Positions 15,508 to 24,114 of a stretch of 64,000 nt of DNA are shown piece by piece. The notes beneath the pieces were generated by a model that saw only the letters and a list, made by a program, of their open reading frames with translations, was not told the origin of the DNA and did not search any database. Numbering within the stretch: position 1 is the first letter of the stretch; every line of letters begins with the position of its first letter. The stretch covers positions 480,720 to 544,719 of the forward strand of contig NZ_BLLG01000004.1 in assembly GCF_011766325.1 (NCBI RefSeq). Direction: 5' to 3'. The DNA is from Streptomyces pacificus. Lineage in GTDB: Bacteria; Actinomycetota; Actinomycetes; Streptomycetales; Streptomycetaceae. The position numbers were made by a program, and so were the translations under genes.

Positions 15508-17001
15508 CTACAGCCGCACCCGGTACACGGTCGGCGGCCGGCCCGTCTGCCCCTCCTGGCGGATGCCGGTGGGCACGGCCACGCCCGCCCGCTCGAGCCG
15601 CTTGAGTATCCGGCGCGCCGTGCGCTGCTGCACGGACAGGTACCCGGCCACCGCATGGGCCGTCAGCTCCTCGCCCCTCTCCCCGGAGGCGAGTTCCCGC
15701 AGCCGGTCGAGGGTCTGCGGGCTGATGCCCACCCGCCGCGCGAGCAGGGCCGCTCCCCCGGGCGGGGCGGACCCGCCGACCGCCTCCCCGGCGCTGTCGG
15801 CGGCGGCACCGTCGATGACGATGTCGACGTCGTCCGTCATCGACACGACGCCCGCGGCAGGCCCCACGGATCTGGCCCGCTTCACCGCGCGGCGGGCCAG
15901 GGCCTCCGCCTCGGCCGCGGTGCGTCCGACGCCGAAACCGATATGTGCCGTGCCGTGCCGGGCGGCGAGGCCGTCGAGGAAGGGGATGCGGGTGAACCGG
16001 TCGGTCGCCTTCTCCAGCACCCCCCGGGTGGTGACCACGAGCCGACGGCCGTCGGGCAGAGCGGCGAGGCTTGCGCCGAGAACGCGCACATCGTCGGCCA
16101 GCCGCTCGTCCGCCGACCGCTCCCCCGCCGGCCCTTGCCCCGCCGGCCGTTCGTCCACGAGCCGTTCCCCCGCCAACCGGCCGTCCGCCGACCGCTCCCC
16201 CGCCGGCCGCTCCCCCGCCGGCCGTTCGCCGGCCGGCCCTTCACTCCTCGACCGCTCGCCCAGCGACCGCTCGTCGACGCGCCGTTCAGCCGTCGACCGC
16301 CCGTCCGCCGGCCGATGTCCCCCCGGCAGGCCGCCGGACGGCCCGCCGCCGTCCGTCGGCAGCTCGATGACGCCGAGAGCGACCTGGGCGTCTCCGCTCT
16401 GCCGGCCCGCCGCGTCAAGGGCGAGGGCCCGGAGGGCCCCGAGGACCGAGTGCCGCGAGGGGGCGAGCCGTACCGTGTGGGTCCTGTGCTCCAGGACGTG
16501 GAACGCCGAGCCGAGACAGGTGATCGCGACCCTGGCCCCCCGGGTGTCGCGTGCGTCGAGGTGGAAGTCGACGAGGTCCTGGGAGGTGAGGCCGGGCCGG
16601 TGGGGCAGCACCCGTATGTGCTCGGTGGGCAGCTTCGCCTCGGTGAGCGTCTCCAGCACCTCGTCGCGGCGGAGGGTGTCGATGGACACGCGGGAGACGT
16701 CGTGGCCGAGGCGGAGCAGTTCGACCAGGGCCCGCAGCAGGGTGGCGCCGCTGTAGGGGACGTACGTCGCGGGGCGGTCCAGGGCGCCGGCCGCGGCGGC
16801 GAGGCCGTACGGGACGACACCGGTGAACAGCAGGGCGTCCGCGGTCGAGCCGGCGCCGGCGGCGATGCCCGCGGTCTCCTCCTCGTGGCGGTACGGGAGA
16901 GGCAGCAGCCGCCCGAAGCCGCTGCGCCCCGCATCACCGCCGACCGCGACCACCTTGCGGACCAGGTCTTCGGGGCCTATCACGCCGACCGTGAGCGGCA
17001 T
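15508..17001 (-). CDS. transcriptional regulator with GGDEF-like domain and C-terminal winged helix
   Basis: A 497-residue protein; ATG at 17001 with GGAG 8 bases upstream. The N-terminal ~200 residues (MPLTVGVIGPEDLV, then a long alpha/beta domain with PYRHEEETAGIA) look like a ligand-binding domain. A region of ~70 residues (about 240-310) is low-complexity, made of GERPAGER/ADERL-type repeats. A domain with HIGFGVGRTAAEAEALARRA resembles degenerate GGDEF/nucleotide-cyclase-like folds. The last ~75 residues (VQQRTARRILKRLERAGVA...GRPPTVYRV) form a winged helix. It is the obvious candidate for binding the palindromes at 15309, 17135, 21164 and 25422. Family assignment is uncertain. Confidence 0.75.
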   Translation of the reverse strand: MPLTVGVIGPEDLVRKVVAVGGDAGRSGFGRLLPLPYRHEEETAGIAAGAGSTADALLFTGVVPYGLAAAAGALDRPATYVPYSGATLLRALVELLRLGHDVSRVSIDTLRRDEVLETLTEAKLPTEHIRVLPHRPGLTSQDLVDFHLDARDTRGARVAITCLGSAFHVLEHRTHTVRLAPSRHSVLGALRALALDAAGRQSGDAQVALGVIELPTDGGGPSGGLPGGHRPADGRSTAERRVDERSLGERSRSEGPAGERPAGERPAGERSADGRLAGERLVDERPAGQGPAGERSADERLADDVRVLGASLAALPDGRRLVVTTRGVLEKATDRFTRIPFLDGLAARHGTAHIGFGVGRTAAEAEALARRAVKRARSVGPAAGVVSMTDDVDIVIDGAAADSAGEAVGGSAPPGGAALLARRVGISPQTLDRLRELASGERGEELTAHAVAGYLSVQQRTARRILKRLERAGVAVPTGIRQEGQTGRPPTVYRVRL

Positions 17002-17134
17002 GGCGGGGTCTCCGTTCTGCTGAGGCCGCCGGGACGACCTGCGGGGGAGGATGGCGCACGCACCGGCGGGACGGCCGGGGACGCGTTGCGCGGAAGGTCA
17101 CCGCGTGATTGACGGCCGACCCACGGGGTCCTAG

Positions 17135-17152
17135 TTTCGGCCCAGTCCGTAA
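17135..17152. promoter_or_regulatory. palindromic operator, copy 2 (aminotransferase operon)
   Basis: TTTCGGCCCAGTCCGTAA, 30 bp before the aminotransferase ATG and 134 bp before the divergent regulator. The outer arms match copy 1 exactly (TTTCGG, CCGTAA); the centre differs. Confidence 0.75.
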
Positions 17153-17181
17153 TCGTGTGCTGTCGAGAGGATAGTCCCCCG

Positions 17182-18315
17182 ATGCCGCAACGGGAAATGC
17201 CCCTGCCCACGGTTCTCGAACCACGCGGCAGGACCTTCGGCGAGGAGGAGCGGGCCGCCGTGCTGCGGGTCCTCGACTCGGCGGTCCTGTGCGGCGCGTT
17301 CGGCCGGGAGACCCGGGCGCTTGAGGCGGAGATGGCTGCGCTGTACGGGCGCGCCCGGGCCGTGTCGTCCAGTTCCGGCACGGCCGCCCTGCACCTCGCG
17401 CTCGCGGCCGCCGAGGTGGGCCCCGGTGACGAGGTGGTCACCACGCCCCTCTCGGACTTCGGGACGGTGGCGCCGGTCCTCGCCCAGGGCGCCCGGGTGG
17501 TGTTCGCGGACGTGCGGGCCGACGACGGCAACCTCGACCCGGCCGCGGTGGAGGCCGCGATCACCCCCCGCACCCGGGCTGTCGTCGCGGTCCATCTCTT
17601 CGGCGGCGCAGCGGACGTGACCCGGCTGCGGGAGGTCTGCGACCGGCACGGGCTCCTTCTGGTCGAGGACTGCGCGCAGGCGTGGCTGGGTGAGGACGAG
17701 GACGGCAGGCTGCTCGGCACCGTCGGCGACATCGGCTGCTTCAGCCTCCAGCAGTACAAGCACATCACGGCGGGCGACGGCGGTCTGTGCGTCACGGACG
17801 ACCCGGAACTGGCGCGCGGGATGAGGCTGTTCATGGACAAGGGCTGGGACCGCGCGGAGGGCCGCATCCACCGCACGATGGGGCTCAACTACCGGATGAC
17901 GGAGCTCGTCGCGGCGGTGGCGCGGGCCCAGCTCGCCAGGGTCCCCGAAGTCGTGCGGGTGCGGCGGGAGCGGGCCGCCCGGTTCGCGGCCGCCGTGGAG
18001 CGGCTCGGTCCGTCCCCCGGGGTCCGCCTCCCGTCCCGGCGGGCCGGGCACGCCTGGTGGGTGATGCCGCTGCGGGTGGACGACAACTCCCGCTGGGCGA
18101 AGGACCTTCAGGCCGCGGGTGTGCCGGCGCTGCGCGGCTATCTGGAGCGTCCGCTGTACGCCAATCCGGCACTCTCGGGGCATCATCAGGGCCCGTGTCC
18201 CCGGGCGGAGACGCTGATCGGCCGTACGCTGCTGGTGCTCCAGTGGAACGAGGGGTACACCGAGGACGACGTCGACCGGATCGCCCGGACGCTGGGCGAG
18301 GTGGGAGCGCGATGA
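17182..18315 (+). CDS. DegT/DnrJ/EryC1/StrS-type PLP aminotransferase
   Basis: A 377-residue protein. PLP lysine K193 lies in QQYKHITAGDGG, preceded by the cofactor-binding D163 (LVEDCAQAW) and SSSGTAALHLAL. Family members transaminate keto-sugars or, less often, cyclitols and small ketones, using Glu or Gln as donor. I chose ATG 17182 (GAGAGG 11 bases upstream); an in-frame GTG at 17155 is possible but would nearly touch the operator at 17135-17152. It heads a tight three-gene operon with two amidohydrolases. The substrate is probably the compound imported and broken down by this regulon (inference). Confidence 0.85.
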   Translation: MPQREMPLPTVLEPRGRTFGEEERAAVLRVLDSAVLCGAFGRETRALEAEMAALYGRARAVSSSSGTAALHLALAAAEVGPGDEVVTTPLSDFGTVAPVLAQGARVVFADVRADDGNLDPAAVEAAITPRTRAVVAVHLFGGAADVTRLREVCDRHGLLLVEDCAQAWLGEDEDGRLLGTVGDIGCFSLQQYKHITAGDGGLCVTDDPELARGMRLFMDKGWDRAEGRIHRTMGLNYRMTELVAAVARAQLARVPEVVRVRRERAARFAAAVERLGPSPGVRLPSRRAGHAWWVMPLRVDDNSRWAKDLQAAGVPALRGYLERPLYANPALSGHHQGPCPRAETLIGRTLLVLQWNEGYTEDDVDRIARTLGEVGAR

Positions 18316-19124
18316 GCACGAGCACGGCGGGTGACCACGACCGGCCGCCCGCGTACGACCGGCCGCCCGCGTACGACCGGCCGCCCGCGTACGACTGGCT
18401 GACCCCGTCCCCGGCGGAGCGGATCGGCTGGGACGTGGACGTGCTGTACGGGCCGTGGCCCCGCCACCACCGGGACGTCAGCCTCGCGGAGGTGCGCCGG
18501 AGCCTCGAACGCTCCCCCGTGGGCGGCGCGCTGGCCCTGTCCACGCGCGGGCCGCTGTTCGACGACCGGGCGGGCAACGAGGAGACGCTGCGCGACCTCG
18601 CCGGCTGCCCGGAGCTGCGGCCGGTGGGCACCGTCGACGTCCGGGACGCGCTGACCGCCGAGGACCGGCTGGACGAGCTGGCGGCGGCGGGGGTGCGCTT
18701 CCTCCGGCTGTTCACCGTCGAGCAGGCCGCCGACCCGGGCTTCCCCGGCTACCGGCGGGTGGTCGACCTGGCCCTGGCACGCGGGATGGTGCTGCTCCAC
18801 GACGGTGATCCGCGGCGCTACGGCCCTCCCCTGACGGGCCGGGGCGCCGATGTGGTCTTCCTGGACCTGCACGCCTATCTGCTGGCGGACTTCCTGCTGA
18901 TGGCCCGCGAGGAGCCGGGGTTCCGGGTCACCACACGGATGCTGTCGGGGCCCGACTCCGTCGAACGGGTGGTGCACTCGGTGGGCGCCCGCCATCTCGT
19001 GTTCGGCTCCCGCGCCCCGTTCATGGACATCTCGCCGCCGGCCCTGCGGCTGCGGTACGCGGACATCTCCGACGACGAGCGCCACGCGGTCGCCACCGGG
19101 AACATCGAGGAGTTGCTCGGCTGA
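18312..19124 (+). CDS. amidohydrolase-like TIM-barrel protein
   Basis: A 270-residue protein starting at an ATGA overlap with the aminotransferase. After an N-terminal three-fold repeat of DRPPAY (encoded by 18-bp DNA repeats), it has an alpha/beta barrel pattern (IGWDVDVLYGPWPRHHRDVSL, VGTVDVRD, FLRLFTVE, LLHDGDP, LVFGSRAPF). It resembles Amidohydro_2 proteins, but the N-terminal HxH metal motif is missing (DVDVLYG in its place), so it may be a divergent or non-catalytic partner of the next protein. It ends in a TGATG overlap. Confidence 0.6.
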   Translation: MSTSTAGDHDRPPAYDRPPAYDRPPAYDWLTPSPAERIGWDVDVLYGPWPRHHRDVSLAEVRRSLERSPVGGALALSTRGPLFDDRAGNEETLRDLAGCPELRPVGTVDVRDALTAEDRLDELAAAGVRFLRLFTVEQAADPGFPGYRRVVDLALARGMVLLHDGDPRRYGPPLTGRGADVVFLDLHAYLLADFLLMAREEPGFRVTTRMLSGPDSVERVVHSVGARHLVFGSRAPFMDISPPALRLRYADISDDERHAVATGNIEELLG

Positions 19125-19864
19125 TGCCGATCATCGACGTGCACGCCCATGTGGGGCGCTGGCAGTTCCCCCTCAGCTGCGGCGACGCCGACGACAACCT
19201 GCGCCTGATGGACCGCTACGGCATCGACCTCCAGCTGGTCTCGGCGTCGGAGGCGGTGGTCTACGACGCGGTCGCCGGGAACGCGGCGCTGACGAAGGAG
19301 CTGGCGTCCCGGCCGCGCCTCTGCGGGTACGCCGTGGTGAACCCGAACCGGATCGAGGAGAGCGCCGCGGATCTGCGCCGCTGCCTGGACTCCGGCCGGT
19401 TCGTCGGAGCGAAGATCCACACGCACTATCCGGGCCGGCTGCCCGGCTCGCGGGAGATGGGCGAGGCGTTCGACGCGGTCGCCGAGGCCGGCGTACCGCT
19501 GCTGCTGCACACCTGGGGGCGGGAGGTCCTCCAACTGCCCGACATGGTGGCCTCCCGCCCGGGACTGCGCGTGATCATGGGCCACGCGGGCGGCGACGCC
19601 TGGCGCGAGGCGGCGCACGCGGCAGCCTCGTGCGAGGGGCTGTACCTGGAGCACTGCCGTACCGCCGCCGACGCGGGCAGGATCGCGTACGCGCGGGAGG
19701 CCGGGGTGCCGGTGGAGCGGCTGCTGTTCGGGACGGACGCCACGCTGATCGACCCCTGCTGGTCGCTGGGCGTGCTCCGGGACGCCGGGTTCACCCCCGC
19801 GGAACTCGACCGGGTGCTGTGGCGGAACGCGGCGGACCTGTTCGGGCTCGAGGTCCCCGGCTGA
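19124..19864 (+). CDS. Amidohydro_2 family metal-dependent hydrolase
   Basis: A 246-residue TIM-barrel hydrolase with metal-site motifs in order: DVHAHVG (HxH, residues 5-9), KIHTHY, LLLHTWG, IMGHAGG and FGTDATLID. The family hydrolyses or decarboxylates small carboxylates, lactones and amides. The start overlaps the previous stop, so the two hydrolases are made together and may form a heteromer. Length is on the short side but complete. It is convergent with the DapA-like gene. Confidence 0.8.
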   Translation: MPIIDVHAHVGRWQFPLSCGDADDNLRLMDRYGIDLQLVSASEAVVYDAVAGNAALTKELASRPRLCGYAVVNPNRIEESAADLRRCLDSGRFVGAKIHTHYPGRLPGSREMGEAFDAVAEAGVPLLLHTWGREVLQLPDMVASRPGLRVIMGHAGGDAWREAAHAAASCEGLYLEHCRTAADAGRIAYAREAGVPVERLLFGTDATLIDPCWSLGVLRDAGFTPAELDRVLWRNAADLFGLEVPG

Positions 19865-20097
19865 GCCCACCGGGCCGCGACCGCTCGCCGGACCCGCGAC
19901 CGCCGCCCGGAGCACGCTCACGCACGGGCCCTCCCCACGCCCACCGGGCCGCGACCCCTCGCCGGGACCGGCGGCCACCTCACACGGGCACGACCGCCAC
20001 CCGCGACCCGATCACTCACCGGGACCCGATCACTCACCGGGACCCGGCAGCCGGCGGCCCCACCCGGCTCCCGTCCCCGCCCCGGCTCCCGGCAGCG

Positions 20098-21066
20098 TCA
20101 GCGTGGAGCGTCCGGCTCCTTCGCGAGGTGGTCCAGGCACTCGACCACCACCCGGCGTTCCGCGTCGGGCAGGCGCGGACCGTACGGATCGTGGGCCGCC
20201 TCCTCGGGCAGGACCCCCTCCCAGACCGCCGCCCACAGCATGCGCTGCACATAGCCCTCGATCGGGTCGAGGAACGTGGCCCGGGCGAAGGCGTCGAGCC
20301 GTGCCGAGGCCCGGACGAACGCCCCGTGGTCGCCCGTGCGCCAGGCGTCCAGTACCGCGGTCGTCAGCGGAACGCGGGCCGCCGCGACGCCGACGAGGGC
20401 CGCGTCGGCACCCCACATCAGCGAGGGGCCGAACATCCGGTCCTCTCCTGTCACCACGAGCTTCCCGCTGGGCAGCGCCGCCCGGATCGCGTCCTGGCAG
20501 GCCATCGCCCGGTCCAGGGTGGCGAGTTTGAGGCCGGCCGCGGACGGCAGGGCGAGCAGCCTGCCGACCAGCCGCGGCGGGTAGGGATATCCGCCCGCCC
20601 CGCCGTGCAGCAGGAAGCCGAGCACGGGCAGCCCGCTCGCGGCGGCCGCCTCCTGGTGCAGGGCGACGGCCGCGTCCTCGTCATCGGCCAGCAGGGCCGG
20701 CGGATAGACCATCACGGCGTCCGCTCCGCCCTCGGCCGCCCGCACCGCCATCGCGACCGTGGCGTCCACCAGGTCGCGGGGCCGCTCGGCCCGTACGGAC
20801 CGCGGCACGCCGACGCCCGCCACCACCGGCCCGTCCACCGCGGACCGCCACACCGCGAGCACCCGGCCGCGGTCCTCGTCGGAGAGGTGCAGCCCGCGGC
20901 CCGTGTGCGCCCAGACGGCGACTCCGCCGACCGGTTGCCCGGCGACGTACCCGGCGTAGCGGCGCAGCGCCGCGAAGTCGACGACTCCGCGCGCGTCCAT
21001 GGGCGTCGCGACCGCGGGCAGCACCGTGCCGCGGAGCCGGCGCACCAGCAGATCCGTCGCGGACAT
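20098..21066 (-). CDS. DapA/NanA-family aldolase or lyase
   Basis: A 322-residue (beta/alpha)8 protein of the dihydrodipicolinate synthase / N-acetylneuraminate lyase superfamily (LPAVATPMDARGVVDFAALRRY). The Schiff-base lysine is K180 in AAGLKLAT. The usual Tyr of the Y-N-x-P segment is replaced (LGFLLHGGAGGYPYP), which suggests a substrate other than that of DapA. It should cleave or form a pyruvate-type carbon-carbon bond. ATG 21066 follows GAGAGGA. It is divergent from the luciferase-like gene across a shared operator. Confidence 0.8.
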   Translation of the reverse strand: MSATDLLVRRLRGTVLPAVATPMDARGVVDFAALRRYAGYVAGQPVGGVAVWAHTGRGLHLSDEDRGRVLAVWRSAVDGPVVAGVGVPRSVRAERPRDLVDATVAMAVRAAEGGADAVMVYPPALLADDEDAAVALHQEAAAASGLPVLGFLLHGGAGGYPYPPRLVGRLLALPSAAGLKLATLDRAMACQDAIRAALPSGKLVVTGEDRMFGPSLMWGADAALVGVAAARVPLTTAVLDAWRTGDHGAFVRASARLDAFARATFLDPIEGYVQRMLWAAVWEGVLPEEAAHDPYGPRLPDAERRVVVECLDHLAKEPDAPR

Positions 21067-21090
21067 GGGCGTCCTCTCCCGTCTGCCGCG

Positions 21091-21153
21091 GCCATCGCGG
21101 CCATCGCGGCCATCGCGGCCATCGCGGCCATCGCGGCCATCGCGGCCATCGCG
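21091..21153. repeat. 9-bp tandem repeat in the divergent promoter
   Basis: Seven exact copies of GCCATCGCG between the DapA-like start and the perfect palindrome. It probably varies in length between strains. Confidence 0.95.
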
Positions 21154-21163
21154 GCTACGCTAG

Positions 21164-21187
21164 CCTTTACGGTCCGGACCGTAAAGG
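21164..21187. promoter_or_regulatory. palindromic operator, copy 3 (perfect, divergent promoter)
   Basis: A perfect 24-bp inverted repeat with half-site CCTTTACGGTCC, centred between 21175 and 21176. It sits between the DapA-like gene (minus) and the luciferase-like gene (plus), ending about 17 bp before the latter's ATG, so bound protein would block both. Confidence 0.85.
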
Positions 21188-21204
21188 AAGGGATGTACCC
21201 CCCG

Positions 21205-22173
21205 ATGCGCCTCGGCCTCTACGTCAACCTCTATGCGGACAAGGCCGACCGGCCACGGCTGGCCGACGCGGTGGAGCAGGTCCGGCTCGCCGAGCAGGCC
21301 GGGTTCTCCTGGGTGGTGCTGGGCGAGCGCCATCTGCACCGGCCCGGTTACCACGAGGCGCTCACCTCCCTGGCCTACCTCGCCGCGCACACCGAGCGGA
21401 TCGGGCTGGCGACGGCGGGGCTCATCGCGCCGGTCCACCAGCCGGTGTGGCTCGCCGAGGCGCTGGCGCACATCGACGTCCTGTCGGGCGGCCGGCTCAC
21501 CGCCGGATTCGTCCTCGGCTACCGGCCCGAGGAGTTCGCGCTGTTCGGCGCCAGGCCCGAGGAGCGCGTGCCGCGCTTCGAGGAGTGCCTGGAGCTGCTC
21601 AGCCGGCTGTGGACCGAGGAGGAGGTGACGTTCGAGGGCCGCTGGACCCGGGTCGAGGGCGCGTATCTGTCGCCGCGTCCGGTACAGGCCCCGCGGCCCG
21701 TGATCTGGAACGGCGGCCGGGTGCCCGCCGCGTTGGCGCGCACGGCCCGGATGTGCGACGGCTGGACCACCTCCTTCAACGAGACGGACGAGGAGCTGCC
21801 GGAGAAGATCCGCGCGTACCGTTCGTACCCGCGGGGTCCCGGCTCGCTCGGCGCGGAGGTCATCGTCTGCCGCGAGGGGTACGCCGCCGCCACCACCCAG
21901 CGGGCGCGGGATGCGCTGGAGCGGCCGCTGCGGGGGCTGTACGACGCGTACGGCGACTGGAAGCGCACCTCGGCGGACGCGGCGCGCTACGCCCAGCAGT
22001 GGGACGACATCACGGCCCGCTCGGTGATCGGCTCACCGGACGAATGCCGGGAACGGATCGGCGGGTACGCGGAGATGGGCGCGGACGGGCTCGTCCTGCG
22101 GGTGCAGCCGCCGGGGATGCCGCAGGCGGACGCGCTGCGGGCCATCGAGGCGTTCGGAGAACTCGGCCGCTGA
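21205..22173 (+). CDS. luciferase-like (LLM class) flavin-dependent oxidoreductase
   Basis: A 322-residue TIM-barrel protein beginning MRLGLYVNLYAD. EQAGFSWVVLGERHLHRPGYHEAL, THTERIGLATAGLI-type strands and LSGGRLTAGFVLGYRPEEFALFG are characteristic of the bacterial luciferase superfamily, which uses FMN or F420. AGGAAGG is 13 bases before ATG 21205; an upstream in-frame ATG at 21193 directly abuts that sequence and is less likely. It is convergent with the ABC transporter, with only 13 bp between stop codons. Its role is probably an oxidative step of the regulon. Confidence 0.85.
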   Translation: MRLGLYVNLYADKADRPRLADAVEQVRLAEQAGFSWVVLGERHLHRPGYHEALTSLAYLAAHTERIGLATAGLIAPVHQPVWLAEALAHIDVLSGGRLTAGFVLGYRPEEFALFGARPEERVPRFEECLELLSRLWTEEEVTFEGRWTRVEGAYLSPRPVQAPRPVIWNGGRVPAALARTARMCDGWTTSFNETDEELPEKIRAYRSYPRGPGSLGAEVIVCREGYAAATTQRARDALERPLRGLYDAYGDWKRTSADAARYAQQWDDITARSVIGSPDECRERIGGYAEMGADGLVLRVQPPGMPQADALRAIEAFGELGR

Positions 22174-22186
22174 CCAGAGGGCCGGG

Positions 22187-23095
22187 TCACGACTTGAGCC
22201 CGGAGGTGGCGATCGAGTCGGTGAGGTAGCGCTGGAGCAGCCCGAAGACGAGCAGACAGGGGATGACGGTGATGGTCGCCCCTGCCATGACCTGGTTGAT
22301 CGCCACGTTCTCCCCCTCCAGGGTGGCGAGTCCGACGGTGAGCGTGCGCATCTCCGCCGACTGGCCGATGACCAGCGGCCAGAGGAAGTCGTTCCAGTGC
22401 CAGAGGAAGACGAACACGCCCAGCGTGGCGAGCACGGGCCGGATCAGCGGCAGCACGACCGCCGTGTAGATCCGCCACTCGGAGGCCCCGTCGATCTTCG
22501 CCGCCTCGAACAGCTCGTCGGGCAGCTGCACGATGAACTGGCGCATCAGGAACACGGCCTGCGAGTTCGCGAGCGTCGGCACGATCAGGCCCCAGTACGT
22601 GTCCACGCCGCCCAGTTCCGAGACGAGGATGTAGTACGGGATGAGGGTGGCCTGGAACGGCACCATCAGCGTCGCCAGGAACGACCAGAAGAGGATCTCC
22701 CGGCCGGGGAAGCGCTTCTTGGCGAACGCGTAGCCGGCCATGGAGGAGAACAGCAGGATGAGCAGCACCGACACCAGCGAGTAGACGAGCGAGTTGACGG
22801 CCCAGCGGGTGATGTCGGCGCCGGCCAGGACGTCGGCGAAGTTGTCCAGGGTGGCGCGGCCGACGTCGAAGGCTCCCGGGAGGGTCTGGCCGCCCGCGGG
22901 TGCGAACGCCACCAGCACCATGACGGCGAACGGCGTGACGGTCACGACGGCGACCAGCGCCAGCAGCACGGGAAGGCCGAGCCGGGCCACCGCCCGCCGC
23001 GGGGGCCGCGCGGTCGCGGCCGGGTGCTGGGAGACGGGTCCGGGGGCGGGGGCGGGGGCCGCGGCCCGTTCCGCCGATGTGGACGGGGGCGCCAT
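22187..23095 (-). CDS. carbohydrate ABC transporter permease (MalG type)
   Basis: A 302-residue inner-membrane protein with six helices after an Ala/Pro-rich cytoplasmic N-terminus. The EAA loop (ELFEAAKIDGASEWRIYTAVVLPLIRPV) is the MalG-type site that contacts the ATPase. The ATG overlaps the stop of the MalF-type gene. No ATPase gene is in the cluster; Streptomyces sugar importers often share the MsiK ATPase. Confidence 0.9.
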   Translation of the reverse strand: MAPPSTSAERAAAPAPAPGPVSQHPAATARPPRRAVARLGLPVLLALVAVVTVTPFAVMVLVAFAPAGGQTLPGAFDVGRATLDNFADVLAGADITRWAVNSLVYSLVSVLLILLFSSMAGYAFAKKRFPGREILFWSFLATLMVPFQATLIPYYILVSELGGVDTYWGLIVPTLANSQAVFLMRQFIVQLPDELFEAAKIDGASEWRIYTAVVLPLIRPVLATLGVFVFLWHWNDFLWPLVIGQSAEMRTLTVGLATLEGENVAINQVMAGATITVIPCLLVFGLLQRYLTDSIATSGLKS

Positions 23096-24114
23096 CAGTC
23101 CGCGTCCCTTCCGATGAGTCTCCGCTGGATCAGCGAGAACACGAGGACGATCGCGAACAGGACCAGTCCGACGGCACTGGCGTAGCCGAAGTCGAAGAAC
23201 GTGAAGCCGGAGTCGTAGAGGAAGTACACGAGCGAGTAGCTGGCGCGGACCGGGCCGCCCGCCGTCATCACGTACATCGCGTCGAAGACCTGGAAGCCGA
23301 GGATCGCCTCGATGACGAGGACGAAGAACAGCACCGGCCGCAGCAGGGGCAGCGTCACCCAGCAGAAGCGCTGCCGGCCGCTCGCGCCGTCGATCCTGGC
23401 GGCCTCGGTGACCTCGCGGGGGATGGACTGCAGTCCGGCCAGCAGGATGAGCATCGAGTAGCCGAAGCCCTTCCACGCGGAGGCGGCGGCGATCGACGGC
23501 AGGACGAGGGACTCGCTGCCGAGGAAGTCGACCGGGCCCGCGCCGAGGAGGCGGAGGGAGGCGTTGAGCAGCCCGTCCTGGACCTCGTAGATCCATTTCC
23601 AGATGACGGCGGCCAGCACGATGCTGGTCACATACGGGAGGAAGAACAGGCCGCGGAAGAAGCCGCGCATCCAGAGCGTGCGGTGGAGCAGGACGGCGGT
23701 GCCGAGGGCGAGGGCGACGGTCATCGGCACATACAGGGCCGTGTAGACGGCGGTGACGCCGAGGCTCTCCCAGAACAGGTCGTCGCCCAGGAGCCGGGTG
23801 TAGTTGCCCGCGCCGATGAACGTCCACTCCCCGCTGAGCCGGTAGTCGGTGACGGAGAGGAACGCCGCCCCGAGCGTCGGCCCGAAGCGGAACACGATGA
23901 ACAGCAGGAGCATCGGCGCGACGAACGCGAGGCCGGTCAGCGCCTCGCGCCGCCGCGGGATGCCGCTCCGCGCCCCGACGGCGGCGTGGGCGGGGGCGGG
24001 CCGGGGCCCGCGGCCGCGGGGGCCCGCGCCCTTCGCATCGGCGCAAGGGCCGCCCGCTCCCGGCGGCCCGTCGCCCTCGTCCGGGGCGATCTCGTCGGTG
24101 GCGGCCTTCCTCAA
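23095..24114 (-). CDS. carbohydrate ABC transporter permease (MalF type)
   Basis: A 339-residue inner-membrane protein with six helices after a ~55-residue Gly/Pro/Arg-rich N-terminus and the EAA loop VTEAARIDGASGRQRF. The annotated start is TTG at 24114, overlapping the TGA of the binding-protein gene (TTGA); no clear ribosome site is visible, so translation is probably coupled. It pairs with the MalG-type permease to form the channel. Confidence 0.85.
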   Translation of the reverse strand: MRKAATDEIAPDEGDGPPGAGGPCADAKGAGPRGRGPRPAPAHAAVGARSGIPRRREALTGLAFVAPMLLLFIVFRFGPTLGAAFLSVTDYRLSGEWTFIGAGNYTRLLGDDLFWESLGVTAVYTALYVPMTVALALGTAVLLHRTLWMRGFFRGLFFLPYVTSIVLAAVIWKWIYEVQDGLLNASLRLLGAGPVDFLGSESLVLPSIAAASAWKGFGYSMLILLAGLQSIPREVTEAARIDGASGRQRFCWVTLPLLRPVLFFVLVIEAILGFQVFDAMYVMTAGGPVRASYSLVYFLYDSGFTFFDFGYASAVGLVLFAIVLVFSLIQRRLIGRDAD

